This document shows, in pieces, positions 38,660 to 46,182 of a DNA stretch of 48,222 bases. Location of the stretch: positions 1-48,222 of IMG/VR virus record IMGVR_UViG_3300025120_000098; one strand, given 5' to 3'. The stretch comes from a virus. The position numbers and the translations under genes were made by a program. Below the pieces are notes generated by a model. The model saw only the letters and a program-made list of their open reading frames with translations, had not been told where the DNA came from and ran no database searches. Position 1 is the stretch's first letter. Each line of letters starts with the position of its first letter.

Positions 38660-39357
38660 CCGACCCTAATGCATGGCAAATGCCAACCTTCTTTACTAAA
38701 GAGAAGGCAGATGAACTTCGTTATAAATTCCCCGGATTGGAACTGGTAAGTCACCAGAACTTCTCTCAGTGCTATCAGGATATGTTTGTCCTGTGTATGA
38801 CCGATGGTCGTCCTAAGGGAACCTTTGTAGAGATTGGATCAGGACATCCTGTGATCTCTAACAATACTGCTTTGCTTGAGTCTCGCTATGAGTGGGAGGG
38901 TATTGGGTTTGAAATTAAAGAAACCGAAGCTGAATTATATAACAAACATCGTAAAGCTAAGGTTGCTGTGGGTGATGCTACAACTGCAGACTTCGATGCT
39001 TTGTTTGAAGAGGTTGGTCTCGGTCCTAACTTTGACTACTTGCAGGTAGATTGTGAACCTGCTGAGGTTACCTTTGAAGCACTGAAAAAAATTAATTTAG
39101 AGAAGTATAAGTTCGCTACTATTACATTTGAGCATGATGCGTATAATGACGGTACTGATGTTAGAGATGCTTCTCGTGAGTATCTTCAGGCACATGGCTA
39201 CACATTGATTGCAGATAATATCTCTGTTGATGAGGATCATCCCTTTGAAGACTGGTGGGCTCATCCCGATCTTGTTCCTTCACATACTATTGATACTATG
39301 AAATGTGTGACTGGTGAAACTAAGAAAGCAGAAGACTACATGCTCGGGAGGGTTTGA
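38656..39357 (+). CDS. FkbM-type SAM methyltransferase
   Basis: 233 residues. GTFVEIGSGHPVISNNTALLE (about 53-73) followed by WEGIGFEIKETEAELY is the SAM-binding start of FkbM-family methyltransferases, and YLQVDCEPAEVTFEALKKI matches the second family block (x-x-x-D-x-E). These enzymes usually O-methylate sugars, consistent with capping or decorating the glycan made by neighbours. Coupled by ATGA upstream and TGATG downstream. Confidence 0.8.
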   Translation: MTDPNAWQMPTFFTKEKADELRYKFPGLELVSHQNFSQCYQDMFVLCMTDGRPKGTFVEIGSGHPVISNNTALLESRYEWEGIGFEIKETEAELYNKHRKAKVAVGDATTADFDALFEEVGLGPNFDYLQVDCEPAEVTFEALKKINLEKYKFATITFEHDAYNDGTDVRDASREYLQAHGYTLIADNISVDEDHPFEDWWAHPDLVPSHTIDTMKCVTGETKKAEDYMLGRV

Positions 39358-40286
39358 TGAAATGTGTTCTCTGGGGATACCCACTTCATTCTGATACATA
39401 CTCATATGTACACGAAGGCTTCAAGAAAGCTCTAGAAAGAGCGGGACATGAGGTTCACTGGTTCCATGATGATGAGTATCCTAATCACGCAGACTTTAAT
39501 TATGAAGACTGCGTATTCTTTACCGAGGGTTACGCCGATAAGAACCTTCCTGTCTTGGCAAGTTGTGTATATTATGTGCATGTCTGTGTTAATCCAGAAA
39601 AGTATCTCGGCAAATGTAAAAAACTAATTGACATGCGCTATCATCAGGATAGCATGGACAAGGATAACTACGAGTTCCACCATGACCTGAATGATTTTGA
39701 AGAGCTAGACACAGGTGTATGTGTTGATCGTTTGTCATCTAGAGATAAGGGATATGAGATTGCCTACATTGCATGGGCAACTGATCTTATGCCTGAAGAA
39801 TTTGATGAAGAGTGGGTAGATATTCCAAGGGAAGATGTATGGTATTTTATTGGTAGTATCTCTGGAGATGGTCGCTTCAAAAATGAACATCTAATCAAAG
39901 AATTTGGTGCATTGTGTGCTAAAATTAATGTGAAGACTGGATGGTCAAACCCCTGGACTAATCCTCTTGATGGTTCTGTCATGAGAGATCTTATGCAGAA
40001 GTCGTTTCTTAATCCAGATCTTAGAAATGATACCCATAAACGCTGGGGAACTAAAACTTGTAGAGTGTTCAAGTCGATGAGTTATGGTCACTTAGGTTTG
40101 ACTAACTCACCTAAACTTGCTAAGTTTGCAGGACCAGAAGTTCTCTGTGCTGAAGGTATCGGTGATCTTTTTGAACTTGGTTTGCAGAATAAGGATAATA
40201 AAGATCTTATTCGTAGACAAATGATGCATACAAAAGATCATCATACATATGTTAATCGTATCAATGGATTGCTTAGATTATTATGA
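39357..40286 (+). CDS. Probable GT-B glycosyltransferase
   Basis: 309 residues. The N-terminus MKCVLWGYPLHSDTYSYVHE then GFKKALERAGHEVHWFHDDE is a GT-B-type first strand and helix. The C-terminal half has KTCRVFKSMSYGHLGLTNS and AKFAGPEVLCAEGIGDL, followed by HTYVNRINGLL, as in CgeB/GT1-like enzymes. Sugar donor and acceptor unknown. The TTG at 39354 is rejected in favour of ATG 39357. 4-nt overlap with the next gene. Confidence 0.65.
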   Translation: MKCVLWGYPLHSDTYSYVHEGFKKALERAGHEVHWFHDDEYPNHADFNYEDCVFFTEGYADKNLPVLASCVYYVHVCVNPEKYLGKCKKLIDMRYHQDSMDKDNYEFHHDLNDFEELDTGVCVDRLSSRDKGYEIAYIAWATDLMPEEFDEEWVDIPREDVWYFIGSISGDGRFKNEHLIKEFGALCAKINVKTGWSNPWTNPLDGSVMRDLMQKSFLNPDLRNDTHKRWGTKTCRVFKSMSYGHLGLTNSPKLAKFAGPEVLCAEGIGDLFELGLQNKDNKDLIRRQMMHTKDHHTYVNRINGLLRLL

Positions 40287-41119
40287 CTCTTAGTTTTGGT
40301 TTCATCGTCGGCGGAGACGATAGTTATTATAAAAATTTAATGAGAGCATGTGAGTCTCTAGAAAGGATTGGTCAATCACATGAGATTCTTATCTTGGATA
40401 TGGATGATCGTCTAGAAATTGATGATCCCAAAGTAAAGATTGTCAGTGGTGCAGGAGAGAAGGTAGAAAATAAGGATGATCGTAACTGGTTCCAACCACA
40501 CATCTGGAAGGAGAGGTTTAATCTTTATAAGCATGTAGAAACTGATCATTGCATCTATCTTGACACAGACACTGTGGTCATTCACGATCGTGTAGATGAA
40601 CTGATTAAAGAAGCTGAGGATGATTTTTTAATCGCCCGTCACTGGTGGGTTCCTACTCTTGCAGACTACATGAGAAATGTTGAAGTAGATCATAGTGGAT
40701 TGAGAGAGTATCTTCCTGAAGAACTGTCTACCTATAAGTATGCCGCATCAGGAGCATTTCTCTTTCAGAAAGATAAGCACGATGCAATCTTTGAGCGTTG
40801 TGCTGAAATTTATAATGACATCTTTAGTGATGGCGGGCTGCATAACGGAGTTACTGATGAGTTTGTATTGTGTTTAGCACTGAATGAGATTGGTGGGTAT
40901 AAATTTACCAACGGTGCATTCAATCACTGCGCTGCAGCAGACCAGCAAGACCTTAAGTTAGATGATGGTATATGGTACGGTAAGAATCCTCAGGAAGATG
41001 ATTGGAAGAAAGTATTCTTGTTCCATTCTTCTTGTCAGAATGTAGAATCTCTTGCTTCTCATAGTCCTGGATTCATCAACGAAATTAAGAGAGATATGTA
41101 CTGGGAGGATTACAAATGA
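40283..41119 (+). CDS. GT-A glycosyltransferase with DTD motif
   Basis: 278 residues. FGFIVGGDDSYYKNLMRACES is a GT-A N-terminal strand and helix. HCIYLDTDTVV carries the DxD (94-96) that binds Mn2+ and the nucleotide-sugar, as in GT8-like enzymes, and TDEFVLCLALNEIGGYKF with a late HSSCQN is a typical acceptor/metal region. The donor cannot be predicted. Overlaps both neighbours by 4 nt. Confidence 0.75.
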   Translation: MTLSFGFIVGGDDSYYKNLMRACESLERIGQSHEILILDMDDRLEIDDPKVKIVSGAGEKVENKDDRNWFQPHIWKERFNLYKHVETDHCIYLDTDTVVIHDRVDELIKEAEDDFLIARHWWVPTLADYMRNVEVDHSGLREYLPEELSTYKYAASGAFLFQKDKHDAIFERCAEIYNDIFSDGGLHNGVTDEFVLCLALNEIGGYKFTNGAFNHCAAADQQDLKLDDGIWYGKNPQEDDWKKVFLFHSSCQNVESLASHSPGFINEIKRDMYWEDYK

Positions 41120-42078
41120 AGATTGCATTAATTGGTCCTGGTATTATGGAAATCCCACCTGATGGGTGGGGTGCTGTTGAAATGCTGATCTGGGATTACA
41201 CTGTAATTCTTAGAGAACTTGGGCATCGTGTGGAGATTATCAATACTCCAGATAGAGAACTAATTAAATTTGAAGTAGAGCATGGTAAGTATGATGTAGT
41301 TCACCTACATTACGATGTCTTCCATGATATTATTAATGACTTAGTTCCTTTGTGTAAGGCATTGATTGTCTCTAGTCACTATCCATATGTCAATACTCCT
41401 CATATGTGGGGTAGAGATGGTTATGGACTTGTAGCCGAGAGGTATGCTGCTAATAGAAACTTTCATATCTTCTGCTCTTCGCAGAAAGATATCGATACTT
41501 GGACAGATCTCGGAGCTAATCCTAACCGTGTTTGGTTGAGCAAACTTGGTGTCCGTCCTTATCCATATAAGTTTGATGAATTTGCAAGTCTTGATAGAAC
41601 CCTATGCTTCTCTCAGATTGTAGATCGTAAGCGTCAATATCTTCTAGAAGATATCGATACTGTTGACTTCATGGGTCGTATGGAATTTGGTGGTAAGTTT
41701 GCAAAGAACAATCCAAATTATAAAGGCGAGGTCATTAGAGAAAAACTCAATGAGTTTATTACTTGCTACTCAAACATTGCTCTAATGAGTGAGGTTGAGA
41801 ATACCACACCCCTTGTTATCAAAGAGGGATTAATCTGTGGTCTTGGTGTTGTTTGTTCTGAATCTGTTGCTCCAGAACTTGACACCAGTAAACCATGGAT
41901 CGATGTCATTCCTGAGAGCAAAATAAATAACTTGGAATATGTTCTTGATGTTATTGAGAACAATAAAAAAGTTTCTAAGCAACATAGAAAAGAGATTAGA
42001 GAATACGGTATTCGTGAATTCGGTCTTGAAAACATTCTTGCTTATGAATACATTCCTAAATTAGAATCATTGCTATGA
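41116..42078 (+). CDS. GT4-like glycosyltransferase, copy 1
   Basis: 320 residues. MKIALIGPGIMEIPPDGWGA then VEMLIWDYTVILRELGHRVE is the GT-B/GT4 first unit (G-W-G-A acceptor loop). VHLHYD and SSHYPYVN follow, and PLVIKEGLICGLGVVCSESVAPELD is the donor-binding E-x7-E-type region in which the usual second Glu motif is altered. Clear tandem paralogue of the next gene (shared PP.GWGAVE.LIWDY and IPESKI..(L/I)EYV). Confidence 0.85.
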   Translation: MKIALIGPGIMEIPPDGWGAVEMLIWDYTVILRELGHRVEIINTPDRELIKFEVEHGKYDVVHLHYDVFHDIINDLVPLCKALIVSSHYPYVNTPHMWGRDGYGLVAERYAANRNFHIFCSSQKDIDTWTDLGANPNRVWLSKLGVRPYPYKFDEFASLDRTLCFSQIVDRKRQYLLEDIDTVDFMGRMEFGGKFAKNNPNYKGEVIREKLNEFITCYSNIALMSEVENTTPLVIKEGLICGLGVVCSESVAPELDTSKPWIDVIPESKINNLEYVLDVIENNKKVSKQHRKEIREYGIREFGLENILAYEYIPKLESLL

Positions 42079-43028
42079 AGTTTTCAATTGTAGGACCTAA
42101 CACGCCTATCCCTCCTAGAGGATGGGGTGCTGTAGAAAGTCTCATTTGGGACTATAAAGTAACCCTTGAGGAGCTTGGTCATGAAGTGGACATTATCAAC
42201 ATTGGGGATCCTAGAGAAATCCTCAAGAGAATCAATTCGTTTCGTCCAGATTTCGTGCATATTCATTATGACGACTGGATTATTCTCTATCCTTTTGTGC
42301 AATATCCTTGTGCATGTACCACCCACTTTGCCTACATCGAACGCCCGGACAAAATGAATGGGTATGGGCAGATCTTTGGTCACTTCCAACAGACTAGACC
42401 AAATACATTCTGCCTATCCGAAGGAATCAAAAAGGTCTATCATATCTTAGCCGATATCCCTACTGAAAAACTGTGGGTCAATCCTAATGGTGTTGATCTA
42501 AGCTTGTTCAGGAAGTCAATGGAACCTGAGTTCCCTGACCGCAGTATCTACTTGGCAAAGATTGATTATAGAAAGCGTCAACATAAGTTCCAGTCCATAG
42601 ATAGTCTCTTCTTTGCTGGTAACATAGCAGACAAGAGATTCAATGAGAATCATAACTATCTTGGTGAATGGAAGAAGGAGTACCTACATGACTATCTAAC
42701 GGACTATGGTAACCTTGTGCTCCTTTCGGATGGTGAGGCACACTCTCTGGTCATTATGGAGGCATTTGCTGCTGGTCTGGGGGTCGTTGTGAGCGAGTTT
42801 GCTACTGCTAATCTAGACACTGGTCTTGATTTTATCACGGTGATCCCTGAATCTAAGATTGATGATATAGAATATGTCGAATATCAGATTATTAAGAACA
42901 GAGAGTATTCTATTGCTCATAGAGAAGAGATTATTGAATACTCTCAGCAATTTGATTGGAAGAATGTTCTACAAAAATACTACTTACCTAATGTGGAAGA
43001 GGTGATTGCCAGACATGGACAAAAATAA
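42075..43028 (+). CDS. GT4-like glycosyltransferase, copy 2
   Basis: 317 residues, a paralogue of the preceding gene along its whole length. MKFSIVGPNTPIPPRGWGA then VESLIWDYKVTLEELGHEVD starts the first Rossmann domain; WVNPNGVDLSLF is the inter-domain switch region typical of GT4, and HSLVIMEAFAAGLGVVVSE is the classical E-x7 donor motif, better conserved than in copy 1. It likely adds a second sugar of a repeat. Overlaps the next gene by 14 nt. Confidence 0.88.
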   Translation: MKFSIVGPNTPIPPRGWGAVESLIWDYKVTLEELGHEVDIINIGDPREILKRINSFRPDFVHIHYDDWIILYPFVQYPCACTTHFAYIERPDKMNGYGQIFGHFQQTRPNTFCLSEGIKKVYHILADIPTEKLWVNPNGVDLSLFRKSMEPEFPDRSIYLAKIDYRKRQHKFQSIDSLFFAGNIADKRFNENHNYLGEWKKEYLHDYLTDYGNLVLLSDGEAHSLVIMEAFAAGLGVVVSEFATANLDTGLDFITVIPESKIDDIEYVEYQIIKNREYSIAHREEIIEYSQQFDWKNVLQKYYLPNVEEVIARHGQK

Positions 43029-43803
43029 ATCAGCACACAAGCTAAAGGACATTCCACATATCTACTGGATCAATCTTGATTCTAAGACTGATCGCAAGCA
43101 GTTCATGGAGGAACAGTTTGCTTATTGGGAAGTAGAAAATACTAGGATCTCTGCTTATGATGGTAGAGATGATGATCTTAGTGACATCATCGTTGGTAAG
43201 TATCCAGATAACATGTCGTCTGGTGAGATCGGTTGTGTCACATCACATCTTAAGGGGATCCAATACTGGTTGGACAATTCCGACGATGAGTATGCTATAA
43301 TGATGGAAGATGATTGCGATCTAGAAGTGGTCAAGCACTGGCCCTTCTCTTGGAAAGACTGGTTCCGTCATGCTCCTGCTGCATGGGACTGTATCCAGAT
43401 CGCAATCATCAATCCTGCTGTCCCTGTTCTGCAAATGCATTACAGGTTCATCAACGATTTCTCTACAGCTGCTTACATTATTAATCGTAGGTATGCTGAG
43501 AAGTTACTATCCCTTTACACAAAGAAGGGCAAGTACAAGTTGGATAGTAGAATCAAACCCCGTGCAGTTGCAGATGATCTCATCTATAATAGCGGGCTGA
43601 CCTTCGTCTTTCCTATCTTCATGTATAAGATTGCACTTGGGTCAGACATCCATGACATCCATGTTGATGTCTATCACAGAAATTGTCATGATGCCCTCTG
43701 GAATTTTTGGAAGAATGATGCTAATATGGTTGAGGATTGGACACCCTATTTCGATCTCAATCCATACCTAGGCAGACTTCCTCCTGGGTTTGAGGGTAAG
43801 TAA
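43015..43803 (+). CDS. GT25-family glycosyltransferase
   Basis: 262 residues from ATG 43015 (the upstream TTG at 43006 is rejected). The GT25 (LPS galactosyltransferase-like) signature is clear: IYWINLDSKTDRKQFMEEQF (16-35), SSGEIGCVTSHLKGIQYWLD (68-87), and AIMMEDDCDLE (EDD at 98-100) as the metal-binding motif. The second half holds FSTAAYIINRRYAEKLL, typical of the family. Last gene of the glycan block; a late promoter and stem-loops follow. Confidence 0.88.
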   Translation: MDKNKSAHKLKDIPHIYWINLDSKTDRKQFMEEQFAYWEVENTRISAYDGRDDDLSDIIVGKYPDNMSSGEIGCVTSHLKGIQYWLDNSDDEYAIMMEDDCDLEVVKHWPFSWKDWFRHAPAAWDCIQIAIINPAVPVLQMHYRFINDFSTAAYIINRRYAEKLLSLYTKKGKYKLDSRIKPRAVADDLIYNSGLTFVFPIFMYKIALGSDIHDIHVDVYHRNCHDALWNFWKNDANMVEDWTPYFDLNPYLGRLPPGFEGK

Positions 43804-43807
43804 CATG

Positions 43808-43815
43808 TATAAATA
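43808..43815 (+). promoter_or_regulatory. T4-type late promoter TATAAATA
   Basis: Exact late consensus in the intergenic gap after the glycan block. Expected initiation near 43820-43825 falls at the start of a perfect palindrome. Confidence 0.7.
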
Positions 43816-43819
43816 TTAC

Positions 43820-43839
43820 AACTGTCACATGTGACAGTT
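43820..43839 (+). repeat. Perfect 20-bp palindrome in leader of exported protein gene
   Basis: AACTGTCACATGTGACAGTT, perfectly self-complementary over 20 bp, starts 5 nt after the late box. It could be a repressor operator for a dimeric protein or fold in the mRNA. Two further stem-loops follow: GAGACA/TGTCTC (43852-43869) and TGCGG/CCGCA (43878-43896). Confidence 0.8.
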
Positions 43840-43917
43840 CATATTTAAAACGAGACAAGTCGATGTCTCTATTCATCTGCGGGTAACCATTCCGCAAGTA
43901 ACTAAAGGTATTTTTAA

Positions 43918-44289
43918 ATGTTTAAATCTGTATTCGCAGCTTCCGCTGCTCTTTTCGCTTCTGCTGGCGCTGCTTTTGCAGGACCCTATGTCAATGTCGA
44001 GGCTAATTCTGGTTGGACTGGATCCGACTACAATTCGACCACGACAGATCTTCATGTAGGATTTGAAGGCGCACTTGGTGAGTCTGCTTCGTACTATGTA
44101 CAAGGCGGCGCTAGTGTAGTCTCCCCTGACAGTGGCGAGAGCGATACAGTTCCCTCCGGTAAAGCTGGTCTTGGGTTCGCTGTTACCGATGCCCTGGGCG
44201 CATATGGTGAAGTATCGTTTATCGGTTCTGGTGACGAAGATCTTGACCGTGGATATGGAGCTAAGTTGGGCGTCAAGTACAACTTCTGA
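43918..44289 (+). CDS. Exported beta-barrel-like outer membrane protein
   Basis: 123 residues. MFKSVFAASAALFASAGAAF then AG is a signal peptide with an A-x-A cleavage site (about residue 21). The mature part has about eight alternating strands (YVNVEANSGWTG, TTTDLHVGFEGAL, SASYYVQGGASVV, KAGLGFAVTD, LGAYGEVSFIGSG) and ends GAKLGVKYNF with a terminal Phe, the hallmark of outer-membrane barrel insertion. It resembles small 8-strand barrels such as Ail/Lom or OmpX types. Its own late promoter and structured leader precede it and a terminator follows. Confidence 0.75.
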   Translation: MFKSVFAASAALFASAGAAFAGPYVNVEANSGWTGSDYNSTTTDLHVGFEGALGESASYYVQGGASVVSPDSGESDTVPSGKAGLGFAVTDALGAYGEVSFIGSGDEDLDRGYGAKLGVKYNF

Positions 44290-44318
44290 TTGTTCATATA
44301 AACACATAAACATCTAGG

Positions 44319-44327
44319 TGTTATAAT
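44319..44327 (+). promoter_or_regulatory. Extended -10 (TGTTATAAT) beside terminator
   Basis: TGn-TATAAT directly abuts the 5' arm of the terminator hairpin at 44328. It may be a promoter for the next small gene, whose transcript would begin within the hairpin, or chance. Confidence 0.35.
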
Positions 44328-44355
44328 GGGGGTGCGACGGCATCCCCCTTTTTTT
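44328..44355 (+). terminator. Rho-independent terminator after barrel protein gene
   Basis: GGGGG-TGC pairs with GCA-CCCCC (one bulged T) around GACG, followed by seven T (44349-44355). Confidence 0.8.
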
Positions 44356-44565
44356 ATGAAAAAATATTTTATAATTTTCATAACGAATCCAGGAACGCTG
44401 ACTTCCCTTCTGATGCTGGGGACGATAGCAATGATAGGGGCACTGCATAACCATGCCCACTTCACAATGAATATGGATGCAGATAGCTATGTGAGAAAGT
44501 GGTGTAGGTCATCAGCAGAAAACAAAAAGACCTGCATCCGTTATGGTGGTAACATGGACTATTGA
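44356..44565 (+). CDS. Small single-pass membrane protein (69 aa)
   Basis: MKKYFIIFITNPGTLTSLLM then LGTIAMIGAL forms one long hydrophobic stretch, followed by a hydrophilic tail with two Cys (KWCRSSAENKKTCIRYGG). The start is set at ATG 44356, right after the terminator T-run; there is no Shine-Dalgarno, so translation may be weak. Its stop lies next to the promoter of hli. Function unknown. Confidence 0.5.
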   Translation: MKKYFIIFITNPGTLTSLLMLGTIAMIGALHNHAHFTMNMDADSYVRKWCRSSAENKKTCIRYGGNMDY

Positions 44566-44590
44566 CAAAACTTTATGTTTCCTATATAAT
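44562..44590 (+). promoter_or_regulatory. Consensus sigma70 promoter of the hli operon
   Basis: TTGACA (44562-44567), exactly 17 nt, TATAAT (44585-44590): a perfect host-type promoter. ATG of hli is 27 nt downstream. The strongest promoter in the window. Confidence 0.9.
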
Positions 44591-44617
44591 ATGTAAAGAT
44601 TTATAACGGAGTGTAAC

Positions 44618-44836
44618 ATGACTGTAACAACTGAAGACGGTGGACGGACAAACATGTACGCCACTGAGCCTAGAATGTATATCTCTGAGACAGACGCAGA
44701 GCGTTATGGTTTCGAGACATATGCAGAGAAAGCAGAGAAATTAAATGGAAGGACTGCTATGCTTGGATTTGTTGCTGCTGTTATCTCTTATACTTTCAGT
44801 GGTAGCGTATTCTTTTTTGGTGCATTCGGATTCTAA
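44618..44836 (+). CDS. hli: High-light-inducible protein (Hli)
   Basis: 72-residue one-helix chlorophyll-binding-type protein. E40-KLNGRTAMLGF is the CAB motif (E-x2-N-G-R-x-A-M-x-G-F) followed by the membrane helix VAAVISYTFSGSVFFFGAF. Hli proteins bind chlorophyll and carotenoid and protect photosystem II and its assembly under stress; cyanophages acquired them from hosts. It is driven by the consensus promoter just upstream and starts a four-gene set of small membrane proteins. It overlaps the next start (TAATG). Confidence 0.93.
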   Translation: MTVTTEDGGRTNMYATEPRMYISETDAERYGFETYAEKAEKLNGRTAMLGFVAAVISYTFSGSVFFFGAFGF

Positions 44837-45048
44837 TGATTGAACTTCTTACTTATTATGTGATTGGCGGTGCTCTTATTATTGGACCACCTGCAATCTT
44901 CCTGATCATTGCTATGATGGGAGCTATCCAAAATACGAAAGGTCGTATGGTTGGATACAAAGACCACAAAGAATATGGTGACAGTTCTATCTACGAGAAC
45001 GCACCAACAGATCAAACTAAATTCTATCTTACACTAGGAGAAAACTGA
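44836..45048 (+). CDS. Small membrane protein of hli operon (70 aa)
   Basis: MIELLTYYVIGGALIIGPPA then IFLIIAMMGAI is one or two short membrane segments (with a PP hinge), followed by a charged cytoplasmic-type tail (GYKDHKEYGDSSIYENAP). Coupled to hli on one side and mini-Hli on the other (TGATG), suggesting function with them in the thylakoid membrane. No family name known to me. Confidence 0.65.
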   Translation: MIELLTYYVIGGALIIGPPAIFLIIAMMGAIQNTKGRMVGYKDHKEYGDSSIYENAPTDQTKFYLTLGEN

Positions 45049-45155
45049 TGAACGAAAACGCAGAACGGATCAACGGTTGGGCAGCAATGCTCGGAGTCAT
45101 CGCTGCTATCGGTAGCTATGCAACTACAGGACAACTCATCCCAGGTATTTGGTAA
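45048..45155 (+). CDS. hli: Minimal Hli-type protein (35 aa)
   Basis: MNENAERINGWAAMLGVIAA then IGSYATTGQLIPGIW. It contains the CAB-type motif E6-x2-N9-G10-x-x-A13-M14-x-G, with Trp in place of the usual Arg after NG. The ATTGQLIPG ending is typical of cyanobacterial and phage Hli proteins. At 35 residues it is essentially the membrane helix alone. AGGAG (45036-45040) lies 7 nt before the ATG. It was found by reading short frames and is coupled on both sides. Confidence 0.85.
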   Translation: MNENAERINGWAAMLGVIAAIGSYATTGQLIPGIW

Positions 45156-45289
45156 TGAGTATTGAATGGGTCCAGACTATTGTTTTTATATTCACCCCAT
45201 TCTTTTTAATGTTACTCCTCGCAGACATAGATGGGGATGATGACGATCAAGGTGGTGGTGGCATGATGGTTCCTGCCACTTCAACCTGA
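45155..45289 (+). CDS. Small membrane peptide with acidic tail (44 aa)
   Basis: MSIEWVQTIVFIFTPFFLML then LLADIDGDDDDQGGGG and a short end: one hydrophobic helix, an Asp-rich stretch and a Gly/Met tail. It starts on the last base of the mini-Hli stop (TAATG). The last gene of the hli operon; function unknown, probably thylakoid or inner membrane. Confidence 0.65.
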   Translation: MSIEWVQTIVFIFTPFFLMLLLADIDGDDDDQGGGGMMVPATST

Positions 45290-45297
45290 AATAAATA
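45290..45297 (+). promoter_or_regulatory. Late-promoter-like AATAAATA box before peroxiredoxin
   Basis: One mismatch from TATAAATA, 22 nt before ATG 45320 in the intergenic gap. Confidence 0.4.
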
Positions 45298-45319
45298 GAG
45301 TCAATTAATTAGGTAACAT

Positions 45320-45877
45320 ATGGAACGCCTTGACGATATTGATTTTATTCTATCAGGAGCAGCTTCTATAGACGATGAAACAGAAGATGAGAGGACAGAT
45401 CATAGATCAACCTCTTGGTATTTTGGTGGTAGGAAAGTAATTCTTATTGGCGTGCCTGGTGCATTTACACCAACATGCACAAACCAAATGCTACCTGATT
45501 ATGAACTGCTTTATGACAAGTTCAAAGCGATTGGTATCGATAAAATCTATTGCACATCAGTCAATGATGATTATGTGTTAGAAGGATGGGCTAGACAGGA
45601 GAAAATCAAAAAGATTGAGATGATCCCTGATGGGAATGGCGAGCTTGCAGAGTCTCTCGGTATGCTTGTCAAGAAAACTAACCTAGGAATGGGTAATAGA
45701 TCTTGGCGGTACGCTATGTACATTGATGATGGAGTCATCATCAGAGAATGGTCGGAAGCTGGCAAGAAGCATGATTCCCCACATGATCCCTACGAGGAAA
45801 CCAAAGCAGATGAGATCTACAAAGATCTGTGTGATGAGTTTGGTTTACTTCGTGAGGATTTGATAGAAGAACATTGA
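45320..45877 (+). CDS. Peroxiredoxin (Prx5-like)
   Basis: 185-residue thiol peroxidase that would detoxify H2O2 and organic peroxides. The active-site loop VPGAFTPTCT contains P46, T50 and peroxidatic C53 (P-x3-T-x2-C), and the supporting Arg is in WRYAMYIDDG. The Prx5-type strand order is visible (KVILIGVPG, DKIYCTSVNDDYV, EMIPDGNGELAESLG). An N-terminal acidic extension of ~35 residues and an acidic C-terminal extension are additions. No resolving Cys is obvious near the end, suggesting a 1-Cys mechanism. Sits between hli and psbA; a terminator follows. Confidence 0.88.
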   Translation: MERLDDIDFILSGAASIDDETEDERTDHRSTSWYFGGRKVILIGVPGAFTPTCTNQMLPDYELLYDKFKAIGIDKIYCTSVNDDYVLEGWARQEKIKKIEMIPDGNGELAESLGMLVKKTNLGMGNRSWRYAMYIDDGVIIREWSEAGKKHDSPHDPYEETKADEIYKDLCDEFGLLREDLIEEH

Positions 45878-45886
45878 ACCATGATA

Positions 45887-45916
45887 AAGGGACACCTATA
45901 TAGGGTGTCCTTTTTT
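45887..45916 (+). terminator. Rho-independent terminator after peroxiredoxin gene
   Basis: GGACACC pairs with GGGTGTCC across TATATA, followed by six T (45911-45916). Confidence 0.85.
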
Positions 45917-45933
45917 ATTGTCACGATATCGCG

Positions 45934-46179
45934 ATGCAAAAAGTAATTAATCTAATGGCAGTGTTGTCATTTTTAGGTACTGCTGGTATCATTGGTGGAG
46001 GAACCTATGTGTACTTGAGTCGTGCAGAGATTACAGAAAATGTAAAGTCTCAAATCACGACTGCAATTACAGAAGCTCTTCCTGGAATGTTAAGCGGATC
46101 TATTCCCGAACTTCCTAAAACAACTGGCGGTGTTGTCGGTGGCGCTGCTCCTGGCGGCATGTCTATTCCTGGATTGTAA
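45934..46179 (+). CDS. Small single-pass membrane protein (81 aa)
   Basis: MQKVINLMAVLSFLGTAGII then GGGTYVYL is an N-terminal membrane segment, followed by an amphipathic helix (ENVKSQITTAITEALPGML) and a Gly/Pro tail. Recurrent in cyanophages by general layout, but function unknown. First gene after the terminator at 45887-45916. Confidence 0.6.
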   Translation: MQKVINLMAVLSFLGTAGIIGGGTYVYLSRAEITENVKSQITTAITEALPGMLSGSIPELPKTTGGVVGGAAPGGMSIPGL

Positions 46180-46182
46180 ATT

